Positions 16,224 through 25,716 of a stretch of 64,000 bases of DNA are shown here, one piece after another (position 1 is the first letter of the stretch; every line of letters starts with the position of its first letter). The stretch is from NCBI RefSeq assembly GCF_025802015.1, contig NZ_JAOYFC010000003.1, positions 62,001-126,000 on the forward strand, read 5' to 3'. Source of the DNA: Falsihalocynthiibacter halioticoli. Its GTDB lineage: Bacteria; Pseudomonadota; Alphaproteobacteria; Rhodobacterales; Rhodobacteraceae. The notes below the pieces were generated by a model. That model ran no database searches, was not told where the DNA came from, and saw only the letters and a program-made list of their open reading frames with translations. The translations under genes and the position numbers were made by a program.

Positions 16224-16905
16224 ATTGGTGATGGATACGGAAACCACCGGCTTTAAACCCGAAGAAGGTGACCGGTTGGTTGAGATTGGCGCTGTGGAGC
16301 TTTGGAACCACGTGCCGACCGGCAAGACATATCATCAGTACATCAACCCGATGCGGGATATGCCCGAAGATGCCTTTAAGGTTCATGGGCTCTCGGAGGA
16401 GTTTCTTTCGGATAAGCCCGTCTTTAAAGATGTGGCGCAGGATTTCCTTGATTTCATAGGAAATGATCGCCTTGTGATCCACAACGCTGCTTTTGATATG
16501 AAATTCCTGAACGCGGAGCTTGGGTGGCTCAACCGCCCGCCGCTTCCGATGTCACAGGCGTTGGATACGCTCGCAATTGCCCGCAAAAAGTTTCCCGGCT
16601 CTCCTGCGTCGCTTGATGCGCTTTGCCGACGGTTCGGTATCGATAACTCCAACCGCGTATTGCACGGCGCTTTGCTTGACTCCGAAATCTTGGCCGAGGT
16701 GTACCTTGAGCTTATCGGGGGACGTCAGCCGGATTTTGCGCTAAAAGCGGATCAAAACCAAAAGGTTGACGTGTCATCTGGAGAAGAGTGGCGGCCGCAG
16801 CGTCGTCAAAACCCTCTTCCTTCGCGGCTCACCGAGGAAGAGGCCGCCGCCCACGCAAAGTTTATTGCGGAACTGGGCGACGGCGCTATCTGGAACAAAG
16901 CCTGA
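16216..16905 (+). CDS. dnaQ: DNA polymerase III epsilon subunit (3'-5' exonuclease)
   Basis: DnaQ proofreads for the replicative polymerase. The 229-residue product shows the DEDDh exonuclease motifs: MDTETTGF (D7, E9), HNAAFDMKFLN, and HGALLDSEILAEVYLEL. The C-terminal tail is hydrophilic and would hold the polymerase-binding segment. Terminal gene of the maf operon, convergent with secB with a single base between the stops. Confidence 0.95.
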   Translation: MRELVMDTETTGFKPEEGDRLVEIGAVELWNHVPTGKTYHQYINPMRDMPEDAFKVHGLSEEFLSDKPVFKDVAQDFLDFIGNDRLVIHNAAFDMKFLNAELGWLNRPPLPMSQALDTLAIARKKFPGSPASLDALCRRFGIDNSNRVLHGALLDSEILAEVYLELIGGRQPDFALKADQNQKVDVSSGEEWRPQRRQNPLPSRLTEEEAAAHAKFIAELGDGAIWNKA

Positions 16906-16906
16906 C

Positions 16907-17422
16907 TTAGGAAGCAGGTGTTGTTTGCGCGGCTGCTTCGGCCTGTGCGCGGCGCTGAAGCTCGGAGCGGTACAGCGCGAGGAAGTCGATTGTTTCGAGG
17001 TTGAGCGGCGGGAAGCCACCATCACGCGTAACATCGCCAACGATCCGGCGCACATATGGGAATAGCATCCGTGGGCACTCGATCAGCAAGAACGGGTGCA
17101 TTTGCTCGTCAGGAACGTTTTGGATGTGGAAGATACCACCATACTCCAGCTCCATGAGGAACATCGGATCTTGGGTGTCTTTGATGTTGCTCACAACTTT
17201 GAGCTTCATGATGACTTCGTACTGGTTTTCAACCGAGCGCTTTTTGGCGTCGAGGTTAACCTGAACCTGTACGTCTGGTTGCGCAGCGTTTGTGATACCC
17301 TTTTGCGCAACGATGTTTTCAAACGAAAGATCGCGTACGAACTGGGCCAGAACTTGCATCACGGGCTGCGACGGCGCTGCGGCGGCTTTTGGCTCGGCTG
17401 CACCGTTTGTTTCTTCTGTCAT
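16907..17422 (-). CDS. secB: Protein-export chaperone SecB
   Basis: SecB is a tetrameric chaperone that holds precursor proteins unfolded and delivers them to SecA. The 171-residue product has the FVRDLSFENI motif, the beta-sheet core with QNVPDEQMHPFLLIECPRML, and the FPYVRRIVGDVTRDGGFPPL motif, followed by an alanine-rich C-terminus. Normal family length. It follows dnaQ convergently. Confidence 0.96.
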   Translation of the reverse strand: MTEETNGAAEPKAAAAPSQPVMQVLAQFVRDLSFENIVAQKGITNAAQPDVQVQVNLDAKKRSVENQYEVIMKLKVVSNIKDTQDPMFLMELEYGGIFHIQNVPDEQMHPFLLIECPRMLFPYVRRIVGDVTRDGGFPPLNLETIDFLALYRSELQRRAQAEAAAQTTPAS

Positions 17423-17484
17423 TCTCTTATTCTCCTAAAAGGCAGTCATTCTTGAGGCGTCTGTATCAGGTTGCGCCATGAGCC

Positions 17485-17970
17485 TCAATCCTTGGTCCAT
17501 CCAGAGGGCTGATCGGGCTTCTTTTGTGAGGGGCTCACCTCTTGATAATCCCCGTCAATCACATCCTCGGACGGGTTAGGGCGCGGGTCGTATGCAGATT
17601 GGGTATGAACCGAATAGCTCTGAACCTTCATCCGCGAGGATACATAGCGGATCACCGCAGCGCGGACCGGCGGCATCAGAAGCGAAATCCCGACGCTATC
17701 GGTAAAGAAGCCGGGCGTCAGAAGCAAAACACCAGCGACAAGGATCATCGCGCCATGGGCCAACGGCTCTGTTGGGTCGCGCATTTCACCGAACGATTGG
17801 CGGAGCGAGTTCATCGCCAACGCGCCCTGAACCCGCATCAGATATGACCCGAGAACAGCCGTCAGGATCACAATGCCGATAGTCGGCCAGGTTCCAATAA
17901 CTTCGCCAACTTGCAGGAAAAGCCAGATTTCTAGGATCGGCACCGCAACAAAAGCGATTAATAGCCACAT
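17485..17970 (-). CDS. fxsA: FxsA-family cytoplasmic membrane protein
   Basis: FxsA overproduction relieves phage T7 exclusion by the F plasmid in E. coli; its normal role is unknown. The 161-residue product has the family motifs: an N-terminal membrane segment with PILEIWLFLQVGEVIG, a second TIGIVILTAVLGSYLMRVQG segment, and LLLTPGFFTDSVGISLLMPPVR. The C-terminal 40 residues are polar. It is divergent from the Tim44-like gene, 106 bp away. Confidence 0.9.
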   Translation of the reverse strand: MWLLIAFVAVPILEIWLFLQVGEVIGTWPTIGIVILTAVLGSYLMRVQGALAMNSLRQSFGEMRDPTEPLAHGAMILVAGVLLLTPGFFTDSVGISLLMPPVRAAVIRYVSSRMKVQSYSVHTQSAYDPRPNPSEDVIDGDYQEVSPSQKKPDQPSGWTKD

Positions 17971-18076
17971 TTTGATGTTATCCTTCGTGTTGCCCGCATT
18001 GTTTCTGGTGCGGTCCTACACTACATAAGACCACAAGACGTGAGTTTCCAATTTTTTCCTTCGATACGAGGTTTCG

Positions 18077-18739
18077 ATGAGCGGTGGCGGACTACAACTT
18101 CTGGTATTGGCCGGAATAGCCCTATTTCTGATACTCAAGCTCCGCAGTGTGCTTGGGACACGTGACGGCTATGAGCCCACACAAAACGCTCAAGCCCAAC
18201 AAGCGGCGCGCAAGGCGGTCAGCGGATTTGAGGTAATCGATGGTGGTGTTGATCGGGATATCCTAGATAACATTGATGGCAACCCGAAAGCGGTTGAAGC
18301 CCTCACCGAGATGAAAAAGGTTGAACCGAACTTCAGCGTAACCGAATTCCTTGGTGGCGCGCGTGGTGCGTATGAAATGATCCTGATGAGCTTTGAGCGT
18401 GGAGACATCAAGGAGATCGAACCGTTCCTCTCTGAAGACGTTGCCGATAGCTTCACCGAAGTTATCGCCGCACGCGAAGACCAAGGCCTTACCATTGAGG
18501 CCGAGTTTGTGGGTGTTCGCGAGCTTGCACTTGTCGATGCGGAGTTTGACACCACAACCAAGCAAGCCGAAATGAAAATCAAATTCGTTGGTGAGCTTAC
18601 ATCCGTTGTGAAAGACAAAGACGGCAAGATCATCGAGGGTGACGCCCAAACCGTGAAGCGCCAGAAAGATGTCTGGACCTTTGCGCGCGAAATGGGTGCG
18701 AACGATCCGAACTGGCAGCTGGTTCAAACCGGCGAGTAA
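18077..18739 (+). CDS. Tim44/TimA-domain membrane protein
   Basis: The 220-residue product has one N-terminal membrane segment (about residues 5-24) and a C-terminal Tim44-like domain (about residues 85-215) with FLGGARGAYEMILMSFERGD and KRQKDVWTFARE. Alphaproteobacterial TimA proteins are proposed relatives of mitochondrial Tim44 but their role is not settled. The neighbourhood secB-fxsA-timA-mltA-smr is conserved in Rhodobacterales. It is 5 bp upstream of mltA and probably cotranscribed. Confidence 0.88.
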   Translation: MSGGGLQLLVLAGIALFLILKLRSVLGTRDGYEPTQNAQAQQAARKAVSGFEVIDGGVDRDILDNIDGNPKAVEALTEMKKVEPNFSVTEFLGGARGAYEMILMSFERGDIKEIEPFLSEDVADSFTEVIAAREDQGLTIEAEFVGVRELALVDAEFDTTTKQAEMKIKFVGELTSVVKDKDGKIIEGDAQTVKRQKDVWTFAREMGANDPNWQLVQTGE

Positions 18740-18744
18740 TTCAC

Positions 18745-19758
18745 GTGCTGCGTTGGCTGATAACCGGGCTGGGAATTGTCCTCGCTCCGCTTGCGGCCAA
18801 CGCAGAAACGACCGCGCGCGTTCTTGAATTTGATACGCTGTCCGGCTGGCAGGATGATGACCATGCCGCCGCGCTTGATGTGTTTCAGGAAACATGCCGT
18901 TTGATGGATGATGCCGAGTGGCGGAACCTTTGCGCCTTCGCGGCGACTGGCCCCGATGCCAAGAATTTCTTCGAGTTGTTCTTTCGACCTGTCCTCATCG
19001 AAGACGGGTCGCCTGCCTTGTTTACCGGATATTTTGAGCCGGAGCTGTTTGGGTCACGAAGCCGAAACGGGCAATACCGCTACCCGCTCTATCGAAAGCC
19101 CCCTGCTGAATACGTCAACCTCACAAGAAAAGAGATTGATCAAAGCAGCTTGTTGAGCGGCCTTGCGATTGCGTGGGTCGATAATCCGGTCGATGTCTAT
19201 TACCTGCAAATTCAAGGCTCAGGTCGCGTTCGTCTTACCGATGGAAGCGCAATTCGTGTTGGCTATGGCGGCGAAAACGGTCACCCAAATCGTTCAATCG
19301 CGCAGGAACTTATCAATCGCGGGATCATGAAACGAAGCGAAGCCTCAAACGCGCGCATTCGGTCTTGGTTTAACCGCAACCCAAGCCTCGGGCAGGAAAT
19401 TCTTTGGACGAACCCTTCGTATGTGTTCTTCCGGAAGGTTTCGGTTCCGGGAAACAAAGGGCCGCGCGGGGCGATGAACCGTTCCATAACGGCGCTTCGT
19501 TCGCTCGCCGTTGATCCGCGGTACATCCCGCTCGGTGCGCCAGTTTGGATGGAAAAATCAGGGCGGCTTGCGCTGAAACGATTGATGGTGGCGCAGGATA
19601 CGGGGGCCGCAATCAAAGGTGCACAGCGAGCAGATGTTTTCTTTGGAACGGGTGCCGCAGCCGGAGAGATTGCCGCGCAAACCAATGACGCCGGGCGCAT
19701 GGTTGTTCTTATGCCGATCCAAACAGCATTTGCGATTGCGCCAGATTGGGCTGAGTAA
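18745..19758 (+). CDS. mltA: Membrane-bound lytic murein transglycosylase A family protein
   Basis: MltA cleaves peptidoglycan glycan strands to 1,6-anhydromuropeptides. The 337-residue product starts at GTG 18745 with a cleavable signal peptide (LRWLITGLGIVLAPLAANA), followed by the MltA domain (FTGYFEPELFGSR, then YYLQIQGSGRVRLTDG) and the C-terminal 3D domain (MVAQDTGAAIKGAQRADVFFG). No lipobox cysteine follows the signal peptide, so it may be periplasmic rather than outer-membrane anchored. Confidence 0.92.
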   Translation: MLRWLITGLGIVLAPLAANAETTARVLEFDTLSGWQDDDHAAALDVFQETCRLMDDAEWRNLCAFAATGPDAKNFFELFFRPVLIEDGSPALFTGYFEPELFGSRSRNGQYRYPLYRKPPAEYVNLTRKEIDQSSLLSGLAIAWVDNPVDVYYLQIQGSGRVRLTDGSAIRVGYGGENGHPNRSIAQELINRGIMKRSEASNARIRSWFNRNPSLGQEILWTNPSYVFFRKVSVPGNKGPRGAMNRSITALRSLAVDPRYIPLGAPVWMEKSGRLALKRLMVAQDTGAAIKGAQRADVFFGTGAAAGEIAAQTNDAGRMVVLMPIQTAFAIAPDWAE

Positions 19759-20355
19759 ATGAAAAAGCCCCGCGGACTACACCCAGATGAAGAAGCGCTT
19801 TGGCGTGTTGTTGCCGAACAGGCAGAGCCGCTGCATCCGAAGCAACCGCTGACAAACTCTGGCGCTTCAATTCCTGATCCAAAGCGCAAACCGGTCAGGA
19901 TTAACAAATCCGGACTGCGCGCCTTCAACATCGGAGAGAAGGCCCCGCACCGCAATCAAAGCCATGATCTTAAGCCTGCATTGTCTGATCGGATCGGGCA
20001 AGCACCAGTTCATATGGATCACAAGACCTTCGGCAAGATGAAACGTGGCCGTATCATTCCGGAAGGCAAGCTTGATCTTCACGGAAAGACAATGGCGCAA
20101 GCCCACCCCGCGCTTAATCGCTTTATCCTTGATGCCTATGCGGATGGAAAACGCCTTGTGCTTGTTGTGACGGGCAAAGGCAAACACCGTGATGAACCGG
20201 GGCCGATCCCCGTTCCTTTCGGTGTTCTGAAACATCAGGTACCGCAATGGCTGATGATGGCACCGCTTCGCTCCGCTGTTTTGCAGGTCAGCGAAGCACA
20301 TCTAAAACATGGCGGAAGCGGCGCCTATTACGTTTACCTACGCAGGCACCGCTAA
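19759..20355 (+). CDS. Smr/MutS2-type domain protein
   Basis: A 198-residue protein with a disordered basic N-terminus and a C-terminal Smr domain (about residues 105-197): GKLDLHGKTMAQAHPALNRF, LVVTGKGKHRDEPG and AHLKHGGSGAYYVYLRR. Smr domains are nucleases acting on RNA or branched DNA; the LDLHG and GKG motifs are present. ATG directly abuts the mltA stop. Its 3' end overlaps the convergent MFS gene by 18 bp. Confidence 0.9.
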   Translation: MKKPRGLHPDEEALWRVVAEQAEPLHPKQPLTNSGASIPDPKRKPVRINKSGLRAFNIGEKAPHRNQSHDLKPALSDRIGQAPVHMDHKTFGKMKRGRIIPEGKLDLHGKTMAQAHPALNRFILDAYADGKRLVLVVTGKGKHRDEPGPIPVPFGVLKHQVPQWLMMAPLRSAVLQVSEAHLKHGGSGAYYVYLRRHR

Positions 20356-21561
20356 GAAGGGTTTTACCCAGCGCATACCAGCAGCCACAAGGATACAAGC
20401 CAAAGCGAAGTAAAGCGCAATGCCGTACATCTGTTGGCCAAAGTCGATGTTCATATCAATTAACGCGCCAGTAAGACCCGGTCCGATTGCGGATGCTGCA
20501 ACCATGATCGCAGCGGCCATTGCTTTGATCGAACCGAGATGCTTGGTGCCATAGAACTCGGCCCAGAAAGCAGGGAATGCGACGGTGCTCGCGCCTTGCG
20601 AAAGCCCAAGGAAACCGAGCGCGACTGCCATTCCAGTAAGCGTTGAACCAGATGCAGCAAGCGCAAATCCAAGCGCCATCGGGGCAAGGCAAAATGGTAG
20701 GATGCGCGGAGTCGAGAAACGGTCGATCAAGACTCCGGTAAGTACCATGGAAAAAGCACTTATGAGCGTAAAGATTGGAAACAGAGCCACAAACCCGAGG
20801 TGGGTAAAGCCTTTGATCTCCACGATATGAACCTGTTGAAAGAAGAAGGATGTCATGAAGCATGGCGGCCCTAGTAGTGCTGGCAGCATGAACCAGAACA
20901 GTGGATTCCCGAGGACCTGTTTACGCCGCCAATGATGCCCGCCCATCCCGACGGCTTGATTTTCTTTGGCCAATGATTGGGGTGTTCGCTCATAGCGCAG
21001 GAGCGTAACAAGCAGGGGAATGGCGAGCAGAACGAGGAACGCAGCCAACAGCCAGAGTTTTTGCCAAGCAAAATACGCCATCAACGATACAAAGATAAAC
21101 GGTAGCAACGCCTCGCCAGATTTGAACCCGAGCGATGCAATGGCAAGCGCGCGCCCGCGGGTGGCAACAAACCACCGTGCCATTGAAACTGTGGTGGCGT
21201 GGGCGGTCATGCCCTGCCCTGTAAACCGAAGCGCAAAGATGACGAAAACAAGCGCCGTCGCGTTCGGAACAAAGGCCATCGCGACGCAAGACAGCGCCAG
21301 CAACCCAAGGACAGTCGCGCCCAAAACACGTATGCGCAAATGGTCAACGAGTCCCCCTGCCCAGACCATAACAACTGCTGATGCGGAGGTTCCGAGAAGA
21401 TAGATCCCGCCCCACGCCCCGTGCGACAAATCAAAGTCGCTGCGGATCGAGCCAGCGAAAATCGAAATAAAATAAGTTTGTCCGAAACTGGATGTCAGGG
21501 CCAGCAGAAAGCCAGCGGCGAGCCAGCGGGCGTTTGCCGCGAGGAAATTTAGAAATGTCAT
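20338..21561 (-). CDS. Major facilitator superfamily transporter
   Basis: A 407-residue protein with about twelve hydrophobic segments and typical MFS features: N-terminal GQTYFISIFAGSIRSDF, the loop 2-3 region GGLVDHLRIRVLG and the symmetric GVLIDRFSTPRIL loop in the second half. The overall pattern fits the oxalate/monocarboxylate-type or Bcr-like MFS groups, but no substrate can be assigned. Single gene, with a 53-bp gap to the lipoprotein gene that reads the same way. Confidence 0.85.
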   Translation of the reverse strand: MTFLNFLAANARWLAAGFLLALTSSFGQTYFISIFAGSIRSDFDLSHGAWGGIYLLGTSASAVVMVWAGGLVDHLRIRVLGATVLGLLALSCVAMAFVPNATALVFVIFALRFTGQGMTAHATTVSMARWFVATRGRALAIASLGFKSGEALLPFIFVSLMAYFAWQKLWLLAAFLVLLAIPLLVTLLRYERTPQSLAKENQAVGMGGHHWRRKQVLGNPLFWFMLPALLGPPCFMTSFFFQQVHIVEIKGFTHLGFVALFPIFTLISAFSMVLTGVLIDRFSTPRILPFCLAPMALGFALAASGSTLTGMAVALGFLGLSQGASTVAFPAFWAEFYGTKHLGSIKAMAAAIMVAASAIGPGLTGALIDMNIDFGQQMYGIALYFALACILVAAGMRWVKPFLAVPA

Positions 21562-21614
21562 AGGGGTCCTTTGTTGCCGCGGAGTTTGGCCCGAGCGACA
21601 AGAAATGAAAACCC

Positions 21615-22718
21615 CTATTTCAAAACATCTTGAACCGGGTCCAGAATAATTTCGGTTGTACGTTGAAGTGTAAAAGCAACGCCTGGAACGATACCGGTTG
21701 ATGTTGAAGGTTCTGACTGCAGGGCCTCATTCAGAACGCTCATGTTGTTAAGCATCTCAATGGCCATTGGGCTTGTTGCCGCCGTGAAATGCCCAAGCCT
21801 GTCTGAATCCGGGATATTGGACAGGTTGAATACCGTGACTTCGAATTCTGCAATCTCATGCACGCCTTCGATATTTCCAAGCCGGTTTGGCTGGCCGGTT
21901 ATGAGCGCGGAAACGCGGAGGGCACGGTCGCGGTCTGATACAACGATGCCGAAGGGTTGCGGCAGTTTCTCAATGCGGCTTGCTTGTTCAAAGAACACAT
22001 CAATGTCGATATCTGGAGAAATAAGAAGAACCCCGGATACCAACTCACCCAGTTTGCTCTGATTACCAAGCGCAATGGAGCGCAGCGTTTCCATGACAAG
22101 CGAGCTTCCAACAGAATGCCCGATGATCAGAATTTCGCTCGCACCCGCGCGTTCGATTGCGTCTATGAAGTTTTCGAAGTTATTCCGCGCCGCAAGCACA
22201 CTGTCGCGATCATAGGCATACCCGAAAGCACTCCCTGCGCTGGGCCATGAGAAATGCGCCATCTCACCAGTGAATGTGAAATCCTCTGCGATTTGCGCAG
22301 CGCGATAGAGCCCTTCGGAGAAATTGTTGTTGAAACCGTGGACATAGACAACAACATGCCGCTCGCTGGGCGCGCGTTTAAGCAGCCGCGCCCGCAGGCT
22401 GCGCTCAAAGCTATTCTGCCCATTAAAAAGGTTGGCCCGAACCGTGGCGAAATCTTTGGACGTGTCGACTTTGCCATTTGACCAGTTGATTTCACCCGCA
22501 GTCCTGTTTGGCGGAATGGAGATATCAAACTCGACAAATCGTGTCTCGCGCGAACGCTCGTCACCGAACCCGACGGTTCGGTCTGGCATGCGGTTTGTGG
22601 CAACGTGAATGGTCTGAAGGCTGGCTGTATCGGCGCGCTCGGCAAATCGTATTTCACCGCGCTGCGCACAGGCAGCGAGAATTGCTAAAGCAGCAATAAA
22701 TACAATTCGCAGAGTCAC
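21615..22718 (-). CDS. DUF900-type alpha/beta-hydrolase lipoprotein
   Basis: A 367-residue product with a lipoprotein signal (MTLRIVFIAALAILAAC, Cys17 as lipidation site) and an alpha/beta-hydrolase fold of the DUF900 group: VVYVHGFNNNFSEGLYR as oxyanion region and the nucleophile elbow ILIIGHSVGSSLVMETL (Ser in GHSVG). A catalytic Asp/His pair is expected later but not assigned. Substrate unknown; probably an esterase or amidase on the periplasmic face of a membrane. It sits downstream of hslU in the same direction across 33 bp... that is, hslU reads toward it. Confidence 0.85.
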   Translation of the reverse strand: MTLRIVFIAALAILAACAQRGEIRFAERADTASLQTIHVATNRMPDRTVGFGDERSRETRFVEFDISIPPNRTAGEINWSNGKVDTSKDFATVRANLFNGQNSFERSLRARLLKRAPSERHVVVYVHGFNNNFSEGLYRAAQIAEDFTFTGEMAHFSWPSAGSAFGYAYDRDSVLAARNNFENFIDAIERAGASEILIIGHSVGSSLVMETLRSIALGNQSKLGELVSGVLLISPDIDIDVFFEQASRIEKLPQPFGIVVSDRDRALRVSALITGQPNRLGNIEGVHEIAEFEVTVFNLSNIPDSDRLGHFTAATSPMAIEMLNNMSVLNEALQSEPSTSTGIVPGVAFTLQRTTEIILDPVQDVLK

Positions 22719-22751
22719 AATATATGGTCCTCGTCAGAGAGGAAAAATCAC

Positions 22752-24056
22752 CTATAGCACATATCGACTGATATCGGTGGATTTGGCAAGAGCGCCCAGA
22801 TGCTTCTCAACAAATTCGGCATCAACCGATATGCTTTCGCCTGACTTATCCGGCGCTTCGAAACTCAACTCCTCAAACACGCGTTCAAGAATAGTATAGA
22901 GTCGCCGCGCACCGATATTTTCGACAGATTGGTTCACCTCGGCGGCAATTTTCGCGAGTGCTTTAATGCCATCTTCTGTGAACGACACAGTCACTTCTTC
23001 GGTCGCCATAAGCGCAGTGTACTGAAGCGTTAGCGCGTTGTCGGTTTCGGTCAGGATACGCACAAAGTCATCTTCGGTCAGATCCCGCAACTCCACACGA
23101 ATTGGCAGACGACCTTGAAGCTCCGGCAAAAGATCACTTGGCTTCGCAATGTGAAAAGCGCCGGACGCGATAAAGAGGATATGGTCGGTTTTGACAGGGC
23201 CGTGCTTGGTTGAAACCACTGTGCCTTCGATCAGCGGAAGCAAATCACGCTGCACACCTTCGCGCGAAACATCGCCGCCACGGGCATCGCTTCGTGCGCA
23301 AACCTTGTCGATCTCGTCAAGGAAAACGATGCCGTTTTCTTCTACACTTTCAAGCGCCTTTCGCTGAACGGTTTCATCGTCCAGCAACTTGTCGGCCTCT
23401 TCGCCGATCAGAATGTCATAGCTTTCAGCGACGGTCATTTTCTTGCGAACAGTTCGGCCGCCCATGGCTTTGCCAAACAGATCACCAAGATTCATGATGC
23501 TCGCTCCCCCTGGCTGTCCGGGGATATCAAACCCCTGCATCGGGTTGGTTGTGTCGGCGACATCAAGCTCGATGATCGTAGAGTCCAACTCTCCGGACTT
23601 GAGTTTTCTGCGGAACATCTCGCGGGTTTGTTCGCGGGCATCAGTTCCGGCGATGGCCTCAATGACGCGCTCTTCTGCGGCTTCGTGGGCTTTGGCCTTC
23701 ACATCCTCGCGCATGAATTCGCGGGTTTGGGCAATTGCGCTATCCACCAGATCACGCACGATCTGCTCAACATCGCGGCCGACGTAACCGACCTCGGTAA
23801 ATTTTGTTGCCTCAACCTTGATAAACGGCGCACGCGCGAGTTTGGCCAGACGGCGAGAGATTTCGGTTTTACCAACTCCAGTTGGCCCGATCATCAGGAT
23901 ATTTTTCGGATAAACCTCTTCTCGAATGTCGTCCGCGAGCTGCTTGCGCCGCCACCGATTGCGAAGCGCAACCGCAACCGCACGTTTGGCATCGTTCTGG
24001 CCGATGATGAACCGATCAAGTTCGGAAACGATTTCGCGGGGGGTAAGGTCTGTCAT
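22752..24056 (-). CDS. hslU: ATP-dependent protease ATPase subunit HslU
   Basis: HslU (ClpY) is the AAA+ unfoldase of the HslVU protease. The 434-residue product has Walker A IGPTGVGKTE, the pore-loop GYVGRDVE, the Walker B FLDEIDK, the intermediate I domain (about residues 110-240) and the C-terminal ...KSTDISRYVL tail that docks in HslV. It is separated from hslV by a DUF2157 gene, 2 bp from the latter, an unusual split of the usual hslVU pair. Confidence 0.97.
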   Translation of the reverse strand: MTDLTPREIVSELDRFIIGQNDAKRAVAVALRNRWRRKQLADDIREEVYPKNILMIGPTGVGKTEISRRLAKLARAPFIKVEATKFTEVGYVGRDVEQIVRDLVDSAIAQTREFMREDVKAKAHEAAEERVIEAIAGTDAREQTREMFRRKLKSGELDSTIIELDVADTTNPMQGFDIPGQPGGASIMNLGDLFGKAMGGRTVRKKMTVAESYDILIGEEADKLLDDETVQRKALESVEENGIVFLDEIDKVCARSDARGGDVSREGVQRDLLPLIEGTVVSTKHGPVKTDHILFIASGAFHIAKPSDLLPELQGRLPIRVELRDLTEDDFVRILTETDNALTLQYTALMATEEVTVSFTEDGIKALAKIAAEVNQSVENIGARRLYTILERVFEELSFEAPDKSGESISVDAEFVEKHLGALAKSTDISRYVL

Positions 24057-24058
24057 GA

Positions 24059-25126
24059 TTACTCCGGATTTGCAGAGGTATAGGGCGGCAATCGGTCTTT
24101 AAGGGGAAAATCAGGGAGCGCTCGCATAAGGCTCGCCCGTATCTGCACCCACCAAGTGCCAAGTGCTGTTATGAAAACGCCAAGAATAAGAAGCGTCGCG
24201 ACAAAGGAAGTTTCTTCGTTTGTCGAGTTTTGTAAGGCGTAGAGTATGAGAACACCGACGTATCCGATGCCGGCGGTTAGGAAAGAGCGGCGATCAATTA
24301 CCAAGGCAACGATTGTGACAAGCAATAACGCAAGTGCGGTCAACGAATAGCCAACAGTACCGCCGACATTGAAAAGCGACATAGCAATTGTGTTCACAAG
24401 CGCCGGAGCGGCGAGGATATGGAGCCAGAAGCCACTCGCCGAAAAACGGCTGATCCGATGCGGGTCGCGCAGGTCAAAGTAGAGGCCGGCAAGGAATGCC
24501 GCGATCCCGAACACAAGCGACCCATATGCAAGATAGGTGCCATTCCCCAAATCAAACAGATCGCTCGTAAGGAAGAAGATGCTCGGCACTGTATGGGTAA
24601 AATGGTTTATCACCGAAAATACAAAAATTAGGCCGAAAACCCCAAGTACGAACATTGAAAACGGGAGCTTGAACACACGATAGTACAAGGCCATCGCAGC
24701 CATGCCGATGAGGCCGACGGCAATCCCGGCGGCTTCGGTTTCTGGGCCAATTGTGAGGGCAACGCCGAAAGCTAGGAAAATCCCAAACCCAGCGGCTAGA
24801 GCAATACTTGGTAGGCTCATACGGCGACGAGCGGTGAAATACATCGCGAAGACCCAGCAAAGCGCCATTCCCGCGAATGGAACGATCGCACCGCTTCCAA
24901 GCACAACCGTGATTGCCAGAACGCCAGCAAACAATAGGCCAAGCCCAACCGTTACAAAAATCTCGGAAAAGCCTTTGAAGAACTCAAAGGGTTCGTCCTC
25001 TTCCGGAAGGAAATCTCGAACGCTTTGGCGGGACTGTGCGATTGTTATGAGTTTGGTCGCCTGCGCCTCGGTCATGGCGCCTGCATTTACAGCGGCGCGG
25101 ATGTCATCAAGGGTGAAGCTGCTCAT
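24059..25126 (-). CDS. DUF2157 multi-pass membrane protein between hslV and hslU
   Basis: The 355-residue product starts MSSFTLDDIRAAVNAGAMTE, a short helical soluble head typical of DUF2157, followed by about ten hydrophobic helices. I chose ATG 25126, which overlaps the hslV stop in ATGA; the frame extends upstream but would run into hslV. The function of the family is unknown. Its tight coupling to hslV and hslU suggests coexpression under heat shock. Confidence 0.85.
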   Translation of the reverse strand: MSSFTLDDIRAAVNAGAMTEAQATKLITIAQSRQSVRDFLPEEDEPFEFFKGFSEIFVTVGLGLLFAGVLAITVVLGSGAIVPFAGMALCWVFAMYFTARRRMSLPSIALAAGFGIFLAFGVALTIGPETEAAGIAVGLIGMAAMALYYRVFKLPFSMFVLGVFGLIFVFSVINHFTHTVPSIFFLTSDLFDLGNGTYLAYGSLVFGIAAFLAGLYFDLRDPHRISRFSASGFWLHILAAPALVNTIAMSLFNVGGTVGYSLTALALLLVTIVALVIDRRSFLTAGIGYVGVLILYALQNSTNEETSFVATLLILGVFITALGTWWVQIRASLMRALPDFPLKDRLPPYTSANPE

Positions 25127-25686
25127 GATTTGGCGTCGATCGTTTCGACAGTAAGGTTGCCGTTGGTGTAAACGCAAATATCAGAAGCAATCGCCATCGC
25201 TTTGCGGGCCACTTCTTCGGCATCGTCAAGATTTTCAATCAATCCGCGCGCCGCAGCCAGAGCGAAGTTTCCGCCAGAGCCGATCGCAGCAATATCATGC
25301 TCCGGCTCAAGCACGTCGCCTGCGCCAGTGATGACAAACAGATCGGTTCCGTCCGTAACGATCAACATGGCCTCAAGCTTCTGGAGGTATTTATCCGTGC
25401 GCCAATCCTTGGCAAGCTCAACACTTGCGCGCGCCAGCTGTCCTGGCGTGGCTTCAAGCTTCGCCTCAAGACGCTCAAGCAAAGTGAAAGCATCCGCCGT
25501 GGAACCGGCAAATCCGGCAACAACGTCAAACCCACCGGGGGAGAGGCGGCGTACCTTGCGCGCCGTGCCTTTGATTACAGTTTGGCCAAGCGAGACTTGT
25601 CCGTCACCTGCAACAACAACCTTGCCGTTCTTGCGCACGCCGATAATCGTTGTGCCGTGCCATCCGGGAAACTGATCTTCTGCCAT
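25123..25686 (-). CDS. hslV: ATP-dependent protease proteolytic subunit HslV
   Basis: HslV (ClpQ) is the threonine peptidase of HslVU. The 187-residue product has an 11-residue propeptide (MAEDQFPGWHG) before the catalytic pair Thr12-Thr13 in GTTIIGVRKNGKVVVAGDGQ, unlike E. coli HslV where Thr follows Met directly; propeptides are known in alphaproteobacterial homologues. The family GSGGNFALAAARGL motif is near the C-terminus. AAGGAG precedes the ATG at normal spacing. Upstream lies a sigma32-type promoter. Confidence 0.96.
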   Translation of the reverse strand: MAEDQFPGWHGTTIIGVRKNGKVVVAGDGQVSLGQTVIKGTARKVRRLSPGGFDVVAGFAGSTADAFTLLERLEAKLEATPGQLARASVELAKDWRTDKYLQKLEAMLIVTDGTDLFVITGAGDVLEPEHDIAAIGSGGNFALAAARGLIENLDDAEEVARKAMAIASDICVYTNGNLTVETIDAKS

Positions 25687-25716
25687 TGGCTTCTGTGGCT
25701 CCTTGTTTGTTTGACG

